From Bettongia penicillata ogilbyi (Eukaryota; Chordata; Mammalia; Diprotodontia; Potoroidae): 64,000 nt of DNA. Position numbers and translations under genes: made by a program. The stretch is taken from positions 4,569,182-4,633,181 of the forward strand of contig JAJHZJ010000808.1 of NCBI GenBank assembly GCA_023548195.1, read 5' to 3'. Of the stretch, positions 45,570 through 56,789 are shown piece after piece (positions within the stretch are counted from its first letter, which is position 1; every line of letters begins with the position of its first letter). Under the pieces are notes generated by a model. The model ran no database searches and was not told the DNA's origin. It saw only the letters and a program-made list of their open reading frames with translations.

Positions 45570-47010
45570 TCTGATAGAGACTATTTCTTCAATCTTACCA
45601 GAAGGCTGGGCTATTCTCTCAGAATAATCTGGACATCTTCCTTTTCCCTTGCCTTCTACTGGTAAACTTTCTTTTATCTCTGAATACATTAAGATATTTC
45701 CTCCTTCCCATTCCCTCCCCCACCCTTTTTTGGATGTAAATTGTCTGATTAAATCAATATTTTCCTGTTGTTTTTTCCTTTTCTTCACACATTTTTATAG
45801 CATATATGTTAATGTAGTCTAGTCTCTCATCTACTCTTCCTTTATTTATATCCTAAATTACTTCTGGTGAGGTTTATGGGATTTAATGTTTCCATTTAAA
45901 AATAACTATTGGGTTTACTTATTGATATTTGGAACGTATGTCTGATTCTGCATGACTTAAGTGCACATAATGCTCTTACTGGCATCTTCTTCCTTCTATC
46001 AGTGGTTTAGTCTTTATTTTGGGGCCCTGACTTTAAATCCTTCCTGTCATTTCTAATGTGCACTTCCTTCTGAGCCCACTTTGGGTTTTGGGGGAGGAAT
46101 GGCAACCCTGAAGAGAGAAGATCCTGGCTGAAGTTAAGACAAGAAATGTAAAAAAATGTGTATTTCTAATCACAACTGAATCCAAAGGCTTTGTGCCATT
46201 GAGAGCTAGGGTGGAAAACATCCATCTATTACCTTCTTCTCTAAGAAAAGAGACCAAAGGGAAAGGGAGAGATATGAGGAAAAATATTGATCCCAGTATG
46301 ACATGCGGCCCACACTCACCCTGATTACTGTCTGTCAGGTGGATGTCAGTTACAGGGTCTTTGTATCCATGCCCACAGCAAAGGCACAGTAACCAAGAAA
46401 AAATATTCTCAGGATGATTCATTTCTTGATCGTGTTGCTTTATGGTTAAAAAAAAAAAAGTACGTAATTTCAAGTTCCAAATTCATGACAAATGGTAGCT
46501 TTATTTGAAAGTTAAGAAGAACCAAGTTTCCTGGAGATTTAATCAGTGCTGTTTTTTAATCATTGTGGTTGTGTGTAGCTCTGTGTGTGTGTGTGCGTGT
46601 AGGTATCTTGGGTAGGAGTGGGGAAAGGACCAAAAGAGGGTATAAGTATATGCTTTACACAGATTCACTGACTACACTAAATTACCATATCTCTTAGTAG
46701 ATATAATAAATAATAGTGAATCAATAAAACACCTTTACTTAAAAAGGCTAAAAGCCAATTATTTAATGAGGTATTCCCTTTATATTTCTAGCTATGCTAG
46801 TATATCAGCAATATCTAGAAAGACCTAGATTTTAATTTACAAGAAATGTTATTAGGGTAATAATGATACAATTATGTTACCATAAGTCATTTCCATTCCC
46901 ACAGCATGATCATACCTATTTTGATATTTGTATCTCCCACTATTCCTGGACCTGCAAAATACAGATGCTATTTTCTCCACTTTGAGACATTCAGAGTATA
47001 ACTGAGTCTA
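45570..47010. other. Intronic sequence with one cryptic-exon candidate
   Basis: No transposon recognised except a TG run at 46580-46600. On the minus strand a good donor (CAGG|GTGAGT, exon edge at 46320) ends a segment open in one frame (46033-46473 frame). That frame reads KDPVTDIHLTDSNQ just before the donor. The best upstream acceptor is mediocre. No homology recognised. Confidence 0.3.
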
Positions 47011-47014
47011 AGTT

Positions 47015-47281
47015 GATGTACAATCAGTATGGTGTCAAGTGACCCTCAGAGTCAGGAGGACATGGGTTCCAGTCCTATCTCTGACACATACAGATTTTCT
47101 GACCAGGGACAAATCACTTAACCTTTCTGCCCAAATTAATGCTCCAAAATAACCAGTTACAGACAGAGCCAGTGCTGAGCAGCACTGGGAGAGGGCATTA
47201 CTTCTTATAGGAGCTTCCCGTACCAATGATTACAGGGCCAAGTCCTAACTATCCAAAGTATGGTAAAAAAAAAAAAAAAAA
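47015..47281 (+). mobile_element. tRNA-type marsupial SINE with A-tail
   Basis: 'gtgtcaagtgaccctcagag', 'tcaggaggacatgggttcca' head, 'gggacaaatcacttaacctt' core, 'agttacagacagagccagtg' middle, and a 17-A tail at 47265-47281. Confidence 0.78.
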
Positions 47282-47349
47282 TGCCTCAAGTGTATCTCAG
47301 TGCTCGGCATCTACTTTCCCTCTTCCAACTGCCATCACACTTTTGGTAA

Positions 47350-47885
47350 GACTTTTGTTCCAATTTAAAAAATTTATTATCTTATTTTCCCCCAATTATA
47401 TGTAAAAACAATTTTCAGCATTCATTTTTAAAACTCAGTTCTCTCCTTCCCTCCCCACTTCCCTCATTGAGAAGGCAAGCAATCTGATATAGATTATACA
47501 AGTGTAGTCATGAAACGTATTTTCATATTAGTCATGTTGTAAAAGAAAGCATAAATCAAAATAAATTTAAAAAAAGATAAAGTAAAAAAACAAATCTGCT
47601 TCAATCTGCATTCAGATTCCACCAGTTCTTTCTCTGGGGATGGATAGTCTTTTTTCCATAAGCCTTTTAGAGTTGTCTTGGATCACTGTATAGTTGAGAA
47701 CTGCCATCAACCATAGCTGATCATCTTACAGTACTGCCGTTACTGCGTACAATTTCTCCTTGCTCTATTCATTTTACTTTGCATCAGGTCATGCAAGTCT
47801 TTCTAGGTTTTTCTGAGAGCAACCAGCTCATCATTTCTTATAGCACAGTAGTATTTCATCACAATCACATAGACACTCTTTGTAA
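47350..47885 (-). mobile_element. Marsupial L1 3' end
   Basis: Reversed version of the 26425-27120 text: 'cccccaattatatgtaaaaa' at the tail, 'aaggcaagcaatctgatata', 'ttggatcactgtatagttga', 'tcatttcttatagcacagta' and 'gtatttcatcacaatcacat'. 5'-truncated. Confidence 0.82.
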
Positions 47886-47994
47886 CTGTCACTGAATCAC
47901 CAGCCTGGTTTTCACTGTAGGTGGTGGTTCAGACAAGCTCCTTGAGGAATTAGGGAGAAAGGAAGGGAAGAAAGAAAGGAGAGAGAAAGAAAGA

Positions 47995-48125
47995 TAATCC
48001 TTTCTTAGGTGTTTACTATCAGTCAGGCAGGCTGCTATTATGCTGGGGCCCCAATACAAACAACATAAAAAAAGAGGTCCCTGCCCTCAAGGATCTTACA
48101 TTCTAATGTGGGAAGACAATATAGG
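47995..48125 (-). mobile_element. L2 LINE 3' end
   Basis: 'taggtgtttactatcagtca', 'ctgccctcaaggatcttaca', 'ttctaatgtgggaagacaat'. Confidence 0.75.
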
Positions 48126-48129
48126 ATAG

Positions 48130-49855
48130 AGAGCTGAAAATGCTAGTACAGAAACCAGCGTTTAATGGAATGCTGTTTGAAGAGTTTCCTAAACAGGTAG
48201 CCTCAATGCAGCTACATTACAGTTTAAGAAGTCCCACACTTTTCTCATGGAAAACTTCCTTGGACAATCACTTAGAATGTCATCCTTTAAAGGTTATTCT
48301 ATGCCAAAGAAAAGCAGTAGGGAACATCATAATATGATTAATAGGAGACAAGAAAGTCACTTTTAAAGATATAAAATATAACCACAGTTGAAGTCAGCAA
48401 AATGGTCAAGTAAATTTGGAAGACTTTGCTTATCACAGTAGTGCATTAAAAAGAAATTAACTCTAGAGGTCAAGATAATAGTGTAGCGTATGGAGAGAAT
48501 TATTGCTATCTCCCAGATTTTTTTTTTTGCACAAAGAGAAGTAGCAGACATATCTAAAGATAAAACTTTCATCAGCAGATCTCAGTATTTCATCAATCTT
48601 TCATTATTGCATGGCTTGAAGAATTGTCTGGCCAGGTTCCATTAGAAAACCTTCTATCTTCCAAACGTGCACCCTACCAAATTACCCTAAGAAAAATACA
48701 GCTCAAAAACTACCAACATAAAAATTGTAACGACTTTCAGATTTGTTCAATCCAGAGACATATATCACCTTAACATTTTCATTCAAGACTCCCTTACCCC
48801 CAGTCCTTGATCCCTGATAGCAAAGGATCTATCAACATATAAAGCCAGTTCAGAAGCACAGGAGCGATGAAGGCCAATGGACCTTCAGTTCAGGGAAGTG
48901 ACTGAAAACAGCACAAAATAAAAAACAGCACTGCAATTTCCATGTCATGTCACTAGTGCTGATGAGCGCTTAAGAATGGGCACCTTGTCCTGACGTTTTA
49001 CAAAAGTTACACCGATAAAAGGTCAAAGACTCAGGGTCGTAGTTTTGTTTTGATTTCCATTCCTTCATTGCTTTGTTTGAACTTGGCTCTTGTATGTGGA
49101 ATTCAGACCTTGAGATGTAAACTCTGTCTGTATGCCTCCAAAAGCGGAGGTCGCTGGGGAGACAGACTGGTGGTGTCAATCCATAATGGGAATGAGTTGT
49201 GAGCAGGACCTGGGTCACTTAGGTCACAACAGAAATCTGGCCCATAGCAAGTGCTTAACAAATTCCTTTATCCCTCTTTTATTTCCTCCTTTTCTTCCTT
49301 CTTCCCTTCTATCAATCAAAATGGCATTTCTTTCAATTACACATCACAGGCTATCCATGCCTACCTATCCTGTGTAGCTCTCATGCACATTGTCCTAAAA
49401 ATCCTCCATGATGGGTCCACTCAACATGGTGGAAACCCTTCCTCAATTTCTCCTGACATAGCTAGGAGACCAGTGGAGAACTTTAGCTGTGACTCTGTCC
49501 TGTACTTCCTTCATGACAGTCTATTCCTGTTCTTTTCTTCGGTCAATGCAATATTTAGCCAATATTAAGGATAAAAGAAGGGAGCTCTCAAAAGTTAGGA
49601 AATTTGAAATGAGCAGTTAACAACCCTCCATGCCTCTGAAAGTATAATTGATAGGCTAGGTGATATGCTTAGTTTAATCACCTAACAATGGTGATGGGCT
49701 AAAGGCATGAGTGGGGAAAAAACTTTTTTTAAGGGACAAGAAGGAATATAAAGTACTTTAGACTATGGCCATCTCTCCCTTCTCTAAACCACTGTAGCAT
49801 TTGCTGTTAATATAACTTGCTTTTAGTATGTCACCATATGCTATCTTGTACTATT
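48130..49855. other. Non-repeat intronic sequence
   Basis: 1.7 kb in which I recognise no repeat family, exon or RNA gene. A possible short L2-like tip lies at 49240-49262 ('catagcaagtgcttaacaaa'). Confidence 0.45.
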
Positions 49856-49859
49856 ACTG

Positions 49860-50120
49860 ACATGATTGATGTGTGTACTTCTTTGTCCCATCACCCATAC
49901 TGCAGAGAGCCATGGGGGCAGGGACTGAGTTTTATGTTTCTCTGTATCCTTTCCTGTTGCAAAAGCAGAGCCAGGCACATCACAGTGCTCAATAAATCTA
50001 ACTGAATGAAAATGAAGACCTGAGAAGGAGGGAGGTACATGCTCTGCTCATCTAAACCCTACATATCCTTTAGTGTGCAGTTCAAGCCACATCTTCATGA
50101 AGCTTTCCTAGCTTTACATG
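49860..50120 (+). mobile_element. L2 LINE 3' end (two pieces)
   Basis: 'gggggcagggactgagtttt' and 'agtgctcaataaatctaact' end the first piece at about 50012. A second piece at 50040-50120 has 'agttcaagccacatcttcat' and 'gaagctttcctagc'. Confidence 0.7.
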
Positions 50121-50124
50121 AATA

Positions 50125-50262
50125 AATGAAAACACTGAAAAACATTTAAGTGTCTACTTTGTGCCAGGCACTGGGAACGCAAATATAAAATGAAGACAGG
50201 CCCTCACCTCTAGGAGTTTCCATTTTAATATGGGAAGATAACACACATAGGCGAACAGTGGA
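50125..50262 (-). mobile_element. L2 LINE 3' end
   Basis: 'ttaagtgtctactttgtgcc', 'aggcactgggaacgcaaata', 'ggccctcacctctaggagtt': reversed L2 end, head to tail against the preceding plus-strand pieces. Confidence 0.75.
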
Positions 50263-50264
50263 GA

Positions 50265-50920
50265 GGGGAGGAAATCGGTTTGAGAGTCAGAGGGATGATG
50301 AATGAAACCATAGAACAGTCACACCCTCATGTCAGGTTCTTTCTAATAGCAATGGTAGTACGGATTTAACTTCTATTCCCAGAGCAAGAGCTGAAGAGCT
50401 ATCAGGGGAGAGGGAGATTATACACATGGTGGCCAGGCAGTTGTCAACTTGTCTAGGTAGGCTTGCAGCAGTTCCTGCATCAGGGGGTTGCAAATTAAGG
50501 TCACCTGCATATTTCTTAGAACTATTTTATGTACCTTACTATGAAAATCTGTCTGTTTCTTCAATAATTAATGTTCACCCAATTATATAGTTGGCTGAAC
50601 AGAAAGTCAAATGATAGACAGGGAAGGACAGAATGGATTTGACACCTAACACTCTATATTACATCGTATTCTAATTAATCAGCTGTTAGGAAGGTCGCAA
50701 GTTGCTCTGCTAGGCTTGGAATTGATCTTATTCTTCTAAAACGGGTCACTGCTTTTTGACATATCAGTCTTCATATCCAGGTTCTGAGTGACAAAGACCT
50801 TTAGCACTTAAGAATTCATGAAACTCAAATTCTCCCTTAATTCCTTCCTCATCTAGTAGTGGTTCCCATGAAAGCATCAGTTGATTAACTGGCATCAAGA
50901 AATGACTTTATTAATATGAA
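50265..50920. other. Unassigned sequence
   Basis: Nothing recognised. Confidence 0.4.
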
Positions 50921-50924
50921 GATA

Positions 50925-51125
50925 TTACCTTGAACCAACTACATACTTTCTATCCATTATCTCTCTTGAAACTCAACAGCCCTAGGAAGTAAGTCATGCA
51001 GGATGACCAGGAAGGGAAGTGAAGGTTCAGTCTGCTCATAAAGGCACACAGATAAGGCATGAAGCCAGGACTGAACTCAAACCTCTCAGCAAGCCCACTG
51101 ATCTTTCCCTGTACCTAAGACTGCT
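50925..51125 (-). mobile_element. MIR-type SINE, decayed
   Basis: 'tccattatctctcttgaaac', 'aacagccctaggaagtaag', 'gccaggactgaactcaaacc' in reversed MIR order; the core box is mutated. Confidence 0.6.
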
Positions 51126-51129
51126 TTTC

Positions 51130-52760
51130 ACTGCAGAGGAGTGCTGGAATAGGAAGGGATGAGAACCAGGATCTCAAATGACACTTTCCACTAAATGATA
51201 CAGGAACAATTACTTTTTGCTTTTAATTTTGAGGTCTACGTATAGCTAAAACTCCTGTATCATGTTTCATTCAACCATGTTGAGTCCATCTGTTTTCTTA
51301 ACTTCATTAAGGCATAATTATGGCTACTCTGTTAGATATACTTACAATTTCGGGATGGATTTTTTGTAGATGTTAACTTGTTTTCTAAATGAATGAGCAA
51401 CAGTTAAGTCCTAACTGATGTGAATAATGAATTCCATTCAAAGGTAACATGCATTCAAATTCACACTATGTATGGTTATATTTATGCAAAATATGGTAAT
51501 TGGTTCTAGCTCAATGGAAATATGTAGTGTACATTTAGATAACATTTAGATAACGTACATTTAGATAACATTTAGATAACCATTTCCCAGGATTTGTTAT
51601 CTGCACTGACCAGGACCTAAATATAAAAATTCCACTGAGAGTAACATTAACTGTTCCTGTAAGGGATTATGTCATTCACAATTAAAGATCACTGAGATCA
51701 CTGTGTTCAGTAATAATACTGAATTCACCACATACAGAATTTCCACGAAGATCATATGACCCCCCTTAGAGAAAAAAAGAGGTAACTACCAAGCCTAAAC
51801 TTTTTTTTAATTTTTTTTGCTAATTTCAAAACTACGCTATTAAGTGAACTGTTCTGAATTTTGAAGATTTTCTGTCCTTCAAGCCCTGGCTGTAGCAGAT
51901 TTTTACTATTCCCTTTAAGTATATGAAGAAGTCCCCAAAGATACTCCATTTGCTACAGCAAGGAAAGCTACTAAAGAAAATGGGAAATGGGGCTCATTTT
52001 CTCAAGCAAAATGAAACACTTTTATGTTTTATTCATGCAAAGTTAAAACCCCATTCCTTCCCAGCATTTCAAATTGCATTTGCTCTTAAAAGAAAAATAA
52101 AAACGGAGAGAGAGTAAAAACATGGTAATTTCAGAGACACATTCTTCCAGGGAGTCTGATGCTCAAGGGACCAATAAGGAGAGAGAACATGCTTTCATCT
52201 CTTCTACTTCCTAATTCATTGCTTCAAGGGGTAGCTCCATGCAAGACTTGCCAACAATGAAATGACTTATTCTGGTGGCCAGTATGGAAAGAGTTATTGA
52301 CAGCAATGTGCTGATAAATGTTTAACAACCAACCCTCCAAAAAATGATACATGACACACTTTTCAATTTAATCTGGGTTATTAACATTTTTGCCATCACT
52401 TTCTTAAGTCTAGTTCCTCAGCCAAATAATAAATCAAGCCCTGATTTGTAGTGTTCACTGATTTCCAAGGTATAAATGTTCACCCTGAAATTTTTAACTA
52501 TTGGCTCACAGGTCAAGCTAGCTCTAGCACACCCCCTGGATACTCTAGTTTTCAATTTTGTTGTAATGCACAAGTTTCTGAACCATCCAAGACTAACTCC
52601 CATTACCACCACTATAGTTCTTTGTAAGAACTGAGCTAGACTAAGGAGTATGTCATTGCAGAGAAGGAAGTAGAAGAGGGGTTTCTAGGTTATAAAACCA
52701 TTATCAAGTCACACAACCATAGACTCTCTAAACTATCCCTAAACACACATCCATGCTATG
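51130..52760. other. Non-repeat intronic sequence
   Basis: No transposon recognised. Contains the tandem repeat at 51529-51580. Confidence 0.45.
51529..51580. repeat. 26-bp perfect tandem duplication
   Basis: Two identical 26-bp units (51529-51554, 51555-51580). Each is itself built from two ACATTTAGATA 11-mers plus GT and AC ends. Confidence 0.92.
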
Positions 52761-52764
52761 TCAT

Positions 52765-52900
52765 CATCAGAAATATGGTCATCCAGCTTTTGCTTGAAGA
52801 CCTCGAGTGAGCCAGGGTGGCTTATTTTGCACTGGCTCCTCTCCCAGTTTTGAAGTAAATTAGAAATATTCAATGGTTGGAAAATGCAAGCCTGTACTTC
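52765..52900 (-). mobile_element. L3/CR1 LINE 3' end fragment
   Basis: 'catccagcttttgcttgaag', 'gagccagggtggcttatttt', 'gaagtaaattagaaatattc'; same region of the family as 4395-4640. Confidence 0.68.
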
Positions 52901-52904
52901 TGAA

Positions 52905-54640
52905 GCTAGCAAAACCTCTTCCTTTGATAATCAATTCAAGGCATGTTTTTGATTAATTACCTCCAGGCATCAACTCATAACTAATTTGAAAAAAATAACA
53001 GTCTTCTCTATCATTAATATACGTCTATACATATACGCACATACACAGACATATACACACATATCTACACAAAATCATAGGAGCCGGTAAATTTCTATTT
53101 GTAAGAACTTTATATATTCATCAATCTAGAAGTCACATTATGTTCTTTCACATTCCCCTAGTATATAATGCTGTGTCTAGAACCCAGAATATCCAACAAA
53201 AGTGAAAAGTTACAATGATGGTCTAATATACTATTATCCAACCACGCTTCCACAACAAATTTTACCAGTAATCAAAATCTTTAATGCCTACAGTCTTTAA
53301 AAACCACCACCACCTACTCTTTACTGGTGTCTTCTGCCTGTTTCTAGGTCCTTCCCTCTTCCTGTTTCCTGGCTTCTGCCTTCTGCACTTCCTCCTGACA
53401 AGCAACAACATCGAAGTATGAAAGGGTACAGCGACTGAAGGCAGACCATTTAGGCAAAGTTTGGGTTGAAAAGTACTGAGTAACAAACTAGTACCTTATA
53501 AAATTATTAGGTTCACTCCACATACTCGTCCAATAGTGTGACTCTGTCAGGTAGGTACAAGCTACTGAATCAACTCATTCTTGTCTAAAGTGCCTAGCAT
53601 CACTGATTGTGTTCAAAGAAGTAATCAGCCCTCCAAGAACATGTACCCTACTTAGCAGGCAGAGAACACATTTCAGTCCTCTCTTCTACAGAAGAAATGC
53701 TCTACAGAGCATTTCTCATTCATCACCATCACCATTATATCTCCTTCAGGACTATAATCTGGAGTATTGCCAAATCACCTCCCCCAACCTCAAGCTCTGC
53801 CCCCTCCTGCCCAAAAGATCTATTCATGTCAATGCCCAGCATGTCTTCAAGAACAGTCCAAAGTCAGGATTAGCACCTTGTAAGATGATTGCATCACCTA
53901 ATGATAAAAGACAGTCAAGGACTAGTGTTAAGTCCCCTTGTGCTTTGTCTATTCAATAAGACAGTATCCAAAACACCCTGCTATGCACCAGTGATGGACA
54001 CACAGTCACATGCACACCACAGCGATGGTTTTAAGCCCATCAATGACAACCTTAAGGCATTGTGAAATCAAAGAGTAAAGTAAATTTAATACCTTTAGTA
54101 GTATGTGGTTTTAATTGTATGGCAATTCTTTGCTACTTGGTAACTCATAAGGGGTATATAAGCAGTTAGAATACTCAAAAAATAATAAAAATAACCAGAA
54201 AAACCCAGTCATGATAAATTTATATTCTAGCCAAAATCTAGATTACAGTAGATTTTGTTCAGAAATACATATGGAAAGGAATATTGACAAAACTTAGAAT
54301 ATGAAGATCTAGGAACAGAAATTGATGACAAACAAGTTTTTTCATTAAAAGTATCTATTCATCTCTACCACATTCTTAATAAATATAACTCACAGACACA
54401 AGAACTATGACTACATATTACACAAACTCCTATTTTCAAAATTCCCTTACTGGATTACAGTAACAATGGGAAATAAAGCATGAATGGAAGGAAAGGGAAG
54501 GGAGGAAAGGAGAGAGTTCTGAGAAAGTCTGGGTAAGCAGTGAACTGGGTATACCTTGTGGATCCAGATAATAGGAACACAGAGGACCCCAGTGAGGTTT
54601 TCATCTGGGAAGTGAAAAGCTTAGAAGATTCATCAAGCAG
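52905..54640. other. Non-repeat intron close to the APBB2 exon
   Basis: No transposon recognised; small CATA/ACAC tract at 53020-53065. This proximal intron is where a downstream microexon or splicing enhancers might be looked for. I could not identify a 6-nt exon by eye. Confidence 0.45.
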
Positions 54641-54646
54641 GGAAAT

Positions 54647-54765
54647 GAGTGTGCATGTGTGTGTGCATGCATGCGTGTGTGTGTATACACACATGCATAC
54701 ACATACATATGTATACAATATGTACGCATGTGTACATATATACACGTGTATACTCATGCATATTT
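54647..54765. repeat. Compound TG/CA/TGCATG microsatellite near the exon donor
   Basis: Alternating GTGT, GCATGCATGC, TATACACACATGC and TACATATGTA motifs. In APBB2 sense it contains three UGCAUG hexamers (plus-strand CATGCA at 54666-54671, 54692-54697 and 54755-54760), 190-290 nt after the 5' splice site. Confidence 0.88.
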
Positions 54766-54950
54766 GAATGTGCTTTTCATTTTTAAAGATTCTAAACAGA
54801 ACACTGCCAAATTTCATTATGAGTGTACAAATAACCTGGGATAAAAATTTTTTTAAACCAAAACCAAAGACACTAAGTAGAATGATGACTGACATAAATC
54901 AGAAGTCACTTCAAGACTCAAAATATAAAGGAACATTCTGCTTAACTCAC

Positions 54951-55078
54951 CGGCCATTGTCTCGGCCCACTCCCCACACACGAATGCTCACAATAGGCTG
55001 AGAATGAAGGACAGTCCGATCCATGGGGTCAACCAGATTTAGCATATCATTCTCCAGAATGAGATACATGTCTTTCCC
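54951..55078 (-). CDS. APBB2: APBB2 (FE65L1) exon, start of first PTB/PID domain
   Basis: Internal coding exon of a Fe65-family adaptor. These cytoplasmic/nuclear scaffolds bind the NPxY tail of amyloid precursor family proteins through their PTB domains. The minus strand reads an AG acceptor (55079-55080), 128 open bases, then a GT donor (GTGAGT, 54945-54950). The peptide contains GKDMYLILEND, LVDPMDRT, HSQPIVSIRVWGVGRD and NG, with CG left for a split Arg codon, so the exon runs from phase 0 to phase 2. IRVWGVGRD is a Fe65-family signature in the first PTB domain. The ENDML..LVDPMD portion fits APBB2 better than APBB1, which from memory has a different, more acidic segment there. No neighbouring exon was found within 9 kb upstream or 55 kb downstream. 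Family membership is near certain; APBB2 rather than a paralogue is likely. Confidence 0.88.
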
Positions 55079-55084
55079 CTAAAA

Positions 55085-55370
55085 TTCAACAAGAAAACAA
55101 GATGTAAAATTTATGCTTCTTGGACAACTTGATCTTCTTGGGGGGGGAGAAGATAAGTGGAGTTATTTTGTAATAATTCTGCAGAAAATGCAGAATTTTG
55201 AACAGAGCTAGGTGCTGGAAGAGATCCAGTTTCAATAAAACTGTTAAATAAATAACAGCCCCTGACCTCCACTGAAATTAAATTATATGATACATATGAT
55301 TTCATTACAAGATATACATAATAGGAAACCATGGTTCTATTTTTGATCTCCAAATGGAGCAATCAAGAAC
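55085..55370. other. Proximal upstream intron, nothing recognised
   Basis: Contains a run of nine G near 55140-55147 opposite the pyrimidine-rich sense strand; no repeat family recognised. Confidence 0.4.
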
Positions 55371-55374
55371 TTTC

Positions 55375-55850
55375 TGGCAGAGTTGGCATTTGTGTTTGGT
55401 TTTAAAGCCTGGATTGGGTCAAAAAGCAGAGGGTAAAGTAAAAGCATTTGAGGCAATGGGAACAGATGGAGAGGTGGGAAAACATGGGGCATGAATAGAG
55501 AGCATCAAGTAGTTTGGTCTGGCTGGATGGCACAGTGTGAGATGAGTTGTATGAAAAAAGACTAGGGTGGGGTGAGATGAGGGAGGGCTTCCAATCCAGC
55601 GATAATACTCTGAGGGCTTCAAATACTGAGTGTGAATAATTTTCAATAAGTAACAGAGACACCCTGAAGGATAAGAGCACAAGAAGGCGTGAAGGATGGA
55701 TTTAAAATGGAAGAAAGTAGAAGCGGGAAGACCAGCTGGGAGGTCGGAGGATTTAGGGGGATGGTGATGAGTGCTTAGACTATGCTTGTAACAATAGGAA
55801 GAGAAAAGAAAATGGGAATCCAAGGGAAAGAAGACATGATTGGGCATGTA
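55375..55850 (-). mobile_element. L2 LINE ORF2 C-terminal fragment
   Basis: 'aagcatttgaggcaatggga', 'gaccagctgggaggtcggag', and purine-rich text in L2 order. Minus-strand frames 55402-55680 and 55419-55868 are degraded readings of it. Confidence 0.68.
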
Positions 55851-55892
55851 ACTGGATGAGCAAGACAAAGGGGGAGGGGGCTGAGTATCAGA

Positions 55893-56045
55893 TTTAGACC
55901 TACCAGCTCTCTAGTCCAACCCACTGGTAACTGAGGAAACTGAGGCCAAGAGAGATGAAGGTCACAGGGGCAGAAACGCTGCAGAGCTAATGCTTGAAAC
56001 AGGCCCTCTGACTCAAACTCCAGGGCTTCTCCAGTCGTGCCACAG
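55893..56045 (-). mobile_element. MIR-type SINE
   Basis: 'ctctctagtccaacccactg', 'gaggaaactgaggccaagag', 'gaaggtcacaggggcagaaa', 'ccctctgactcaaactccag'. Confidence 0.78.
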
Positions 56046-56079
56046 AAGAAGTCTGCCACTGGACACCGTGCCTTTGATT

Positions 56080-56400
56080 CAACTGCTATGTGTTTAATGG
56101 TTGAAAAGAACAGTTGGCAAGTGCCAGAAGAAACACACAGAAAAGGCTCCTGCCCTGATGGAACTCACAAAGAGGCAAGAGGGATGTGAACATGCAAGTT
56201 TGCACATTAAAAATAGCTTCCACTGGCATAGCACTTTACAAAATACTGTAAGACATCCAAAAAGCAGGGAGAAGGAAAGCCCTTCAACCACAATGAACAG
56301 TTGCACCTGCCTTCCATAACAAAGCGGCTACGGCAAGAGGTAATACAAGGGCTACTATCCCTATTTCAGAGAAGAGGAAAAATAGCGGAGTACAGAAATG
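56080..56400 (-). mobile_element. L2 tip followed by MIR-type SINE
   Basis: 56080-56180 reads as an L2 3' tip ('ggctcctgccctgatggaac'). 56205-56400 reads as reversed MIR ('gcatagcactttacaaaata', 'atccctatttcagagaagag'). Confidence 0.6.
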
Positions 56401-56598
56401 ATGGAAAGGAGAGTGGAAGAGTGACTTAGAGAAAGGAAATGATATTTCTGGGTTTAAAGGTCTTTTAGTATTTTATTCTAAAAATTGGATTAAAATTTAA
56501 ATATAGATATTTATTTAATTTAAATGCATTTTAAATAAAATGTATTTTAAAGTTGTCTATCTTTAACCTTTTTTGCTTCCCCTCCCCTAATCCCTACT
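56400..56598. other. AT-rich unassigned sequence
   Basis: TTTAAAT-type low-complexity tract at 56480-56555. Confidence 0.45.
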
Positions 56599-56599
56599 C

Positions 56600-56785
56600 C
56601 TGATTATTGTGGAAAGAACACTGGATTTGGGAGCCAAAAGACCAAGGATCAAATCCTGCCTCTATTACTTACTACTTATGTGACCTTGGATAAATCACTT
56701 CTTTCTGAACCCCCAGTTCCTTATCTATAAAATAAGGAGGTTGCATTTGATGACCTCCAAGGTCCCTTCCAACTCCAAGGTACCA
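56600..56785 (+). mobile_element. MIR-type SINE
   Basis: 'tgtggaaagaacactggatt', 'tgtgaccttggataaatcac', 'ttatctataaaataaggagg', 'caaggtcccttccaactcca'. Confidence 0.8.
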
Positions 56786-56789
56786 GGAG

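Larger units (their letters stand above)
1..54950 (-). other. APBB2: Presumed APBB2 intron downstream of the PTB exon
   Basis: Sequence 3' of the exon donor in the sense of the gene. I looked through the non-repeat parts for the next Fe65-family coding segments (DFAYVARDK, CHVFRCD, ICSKIMAER, and the C-terminal PTB exons) and saw none. APBB2 is known to be a very large gene with long introns, so one intron could span this whole side. A 6-nt microexon could be hidden here unseen. The gene could also end inside the window if an alternative 3' end exists, for instance in the 11-13.7 kb island. Confidence 0.6.

Noticed and set aside
54455..54895. 146-codon minus-strand open frame next to the APBB2 exon
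   Set aside because: Half of it is the TG/CA microsatellite and it has no splice relation to the exon.
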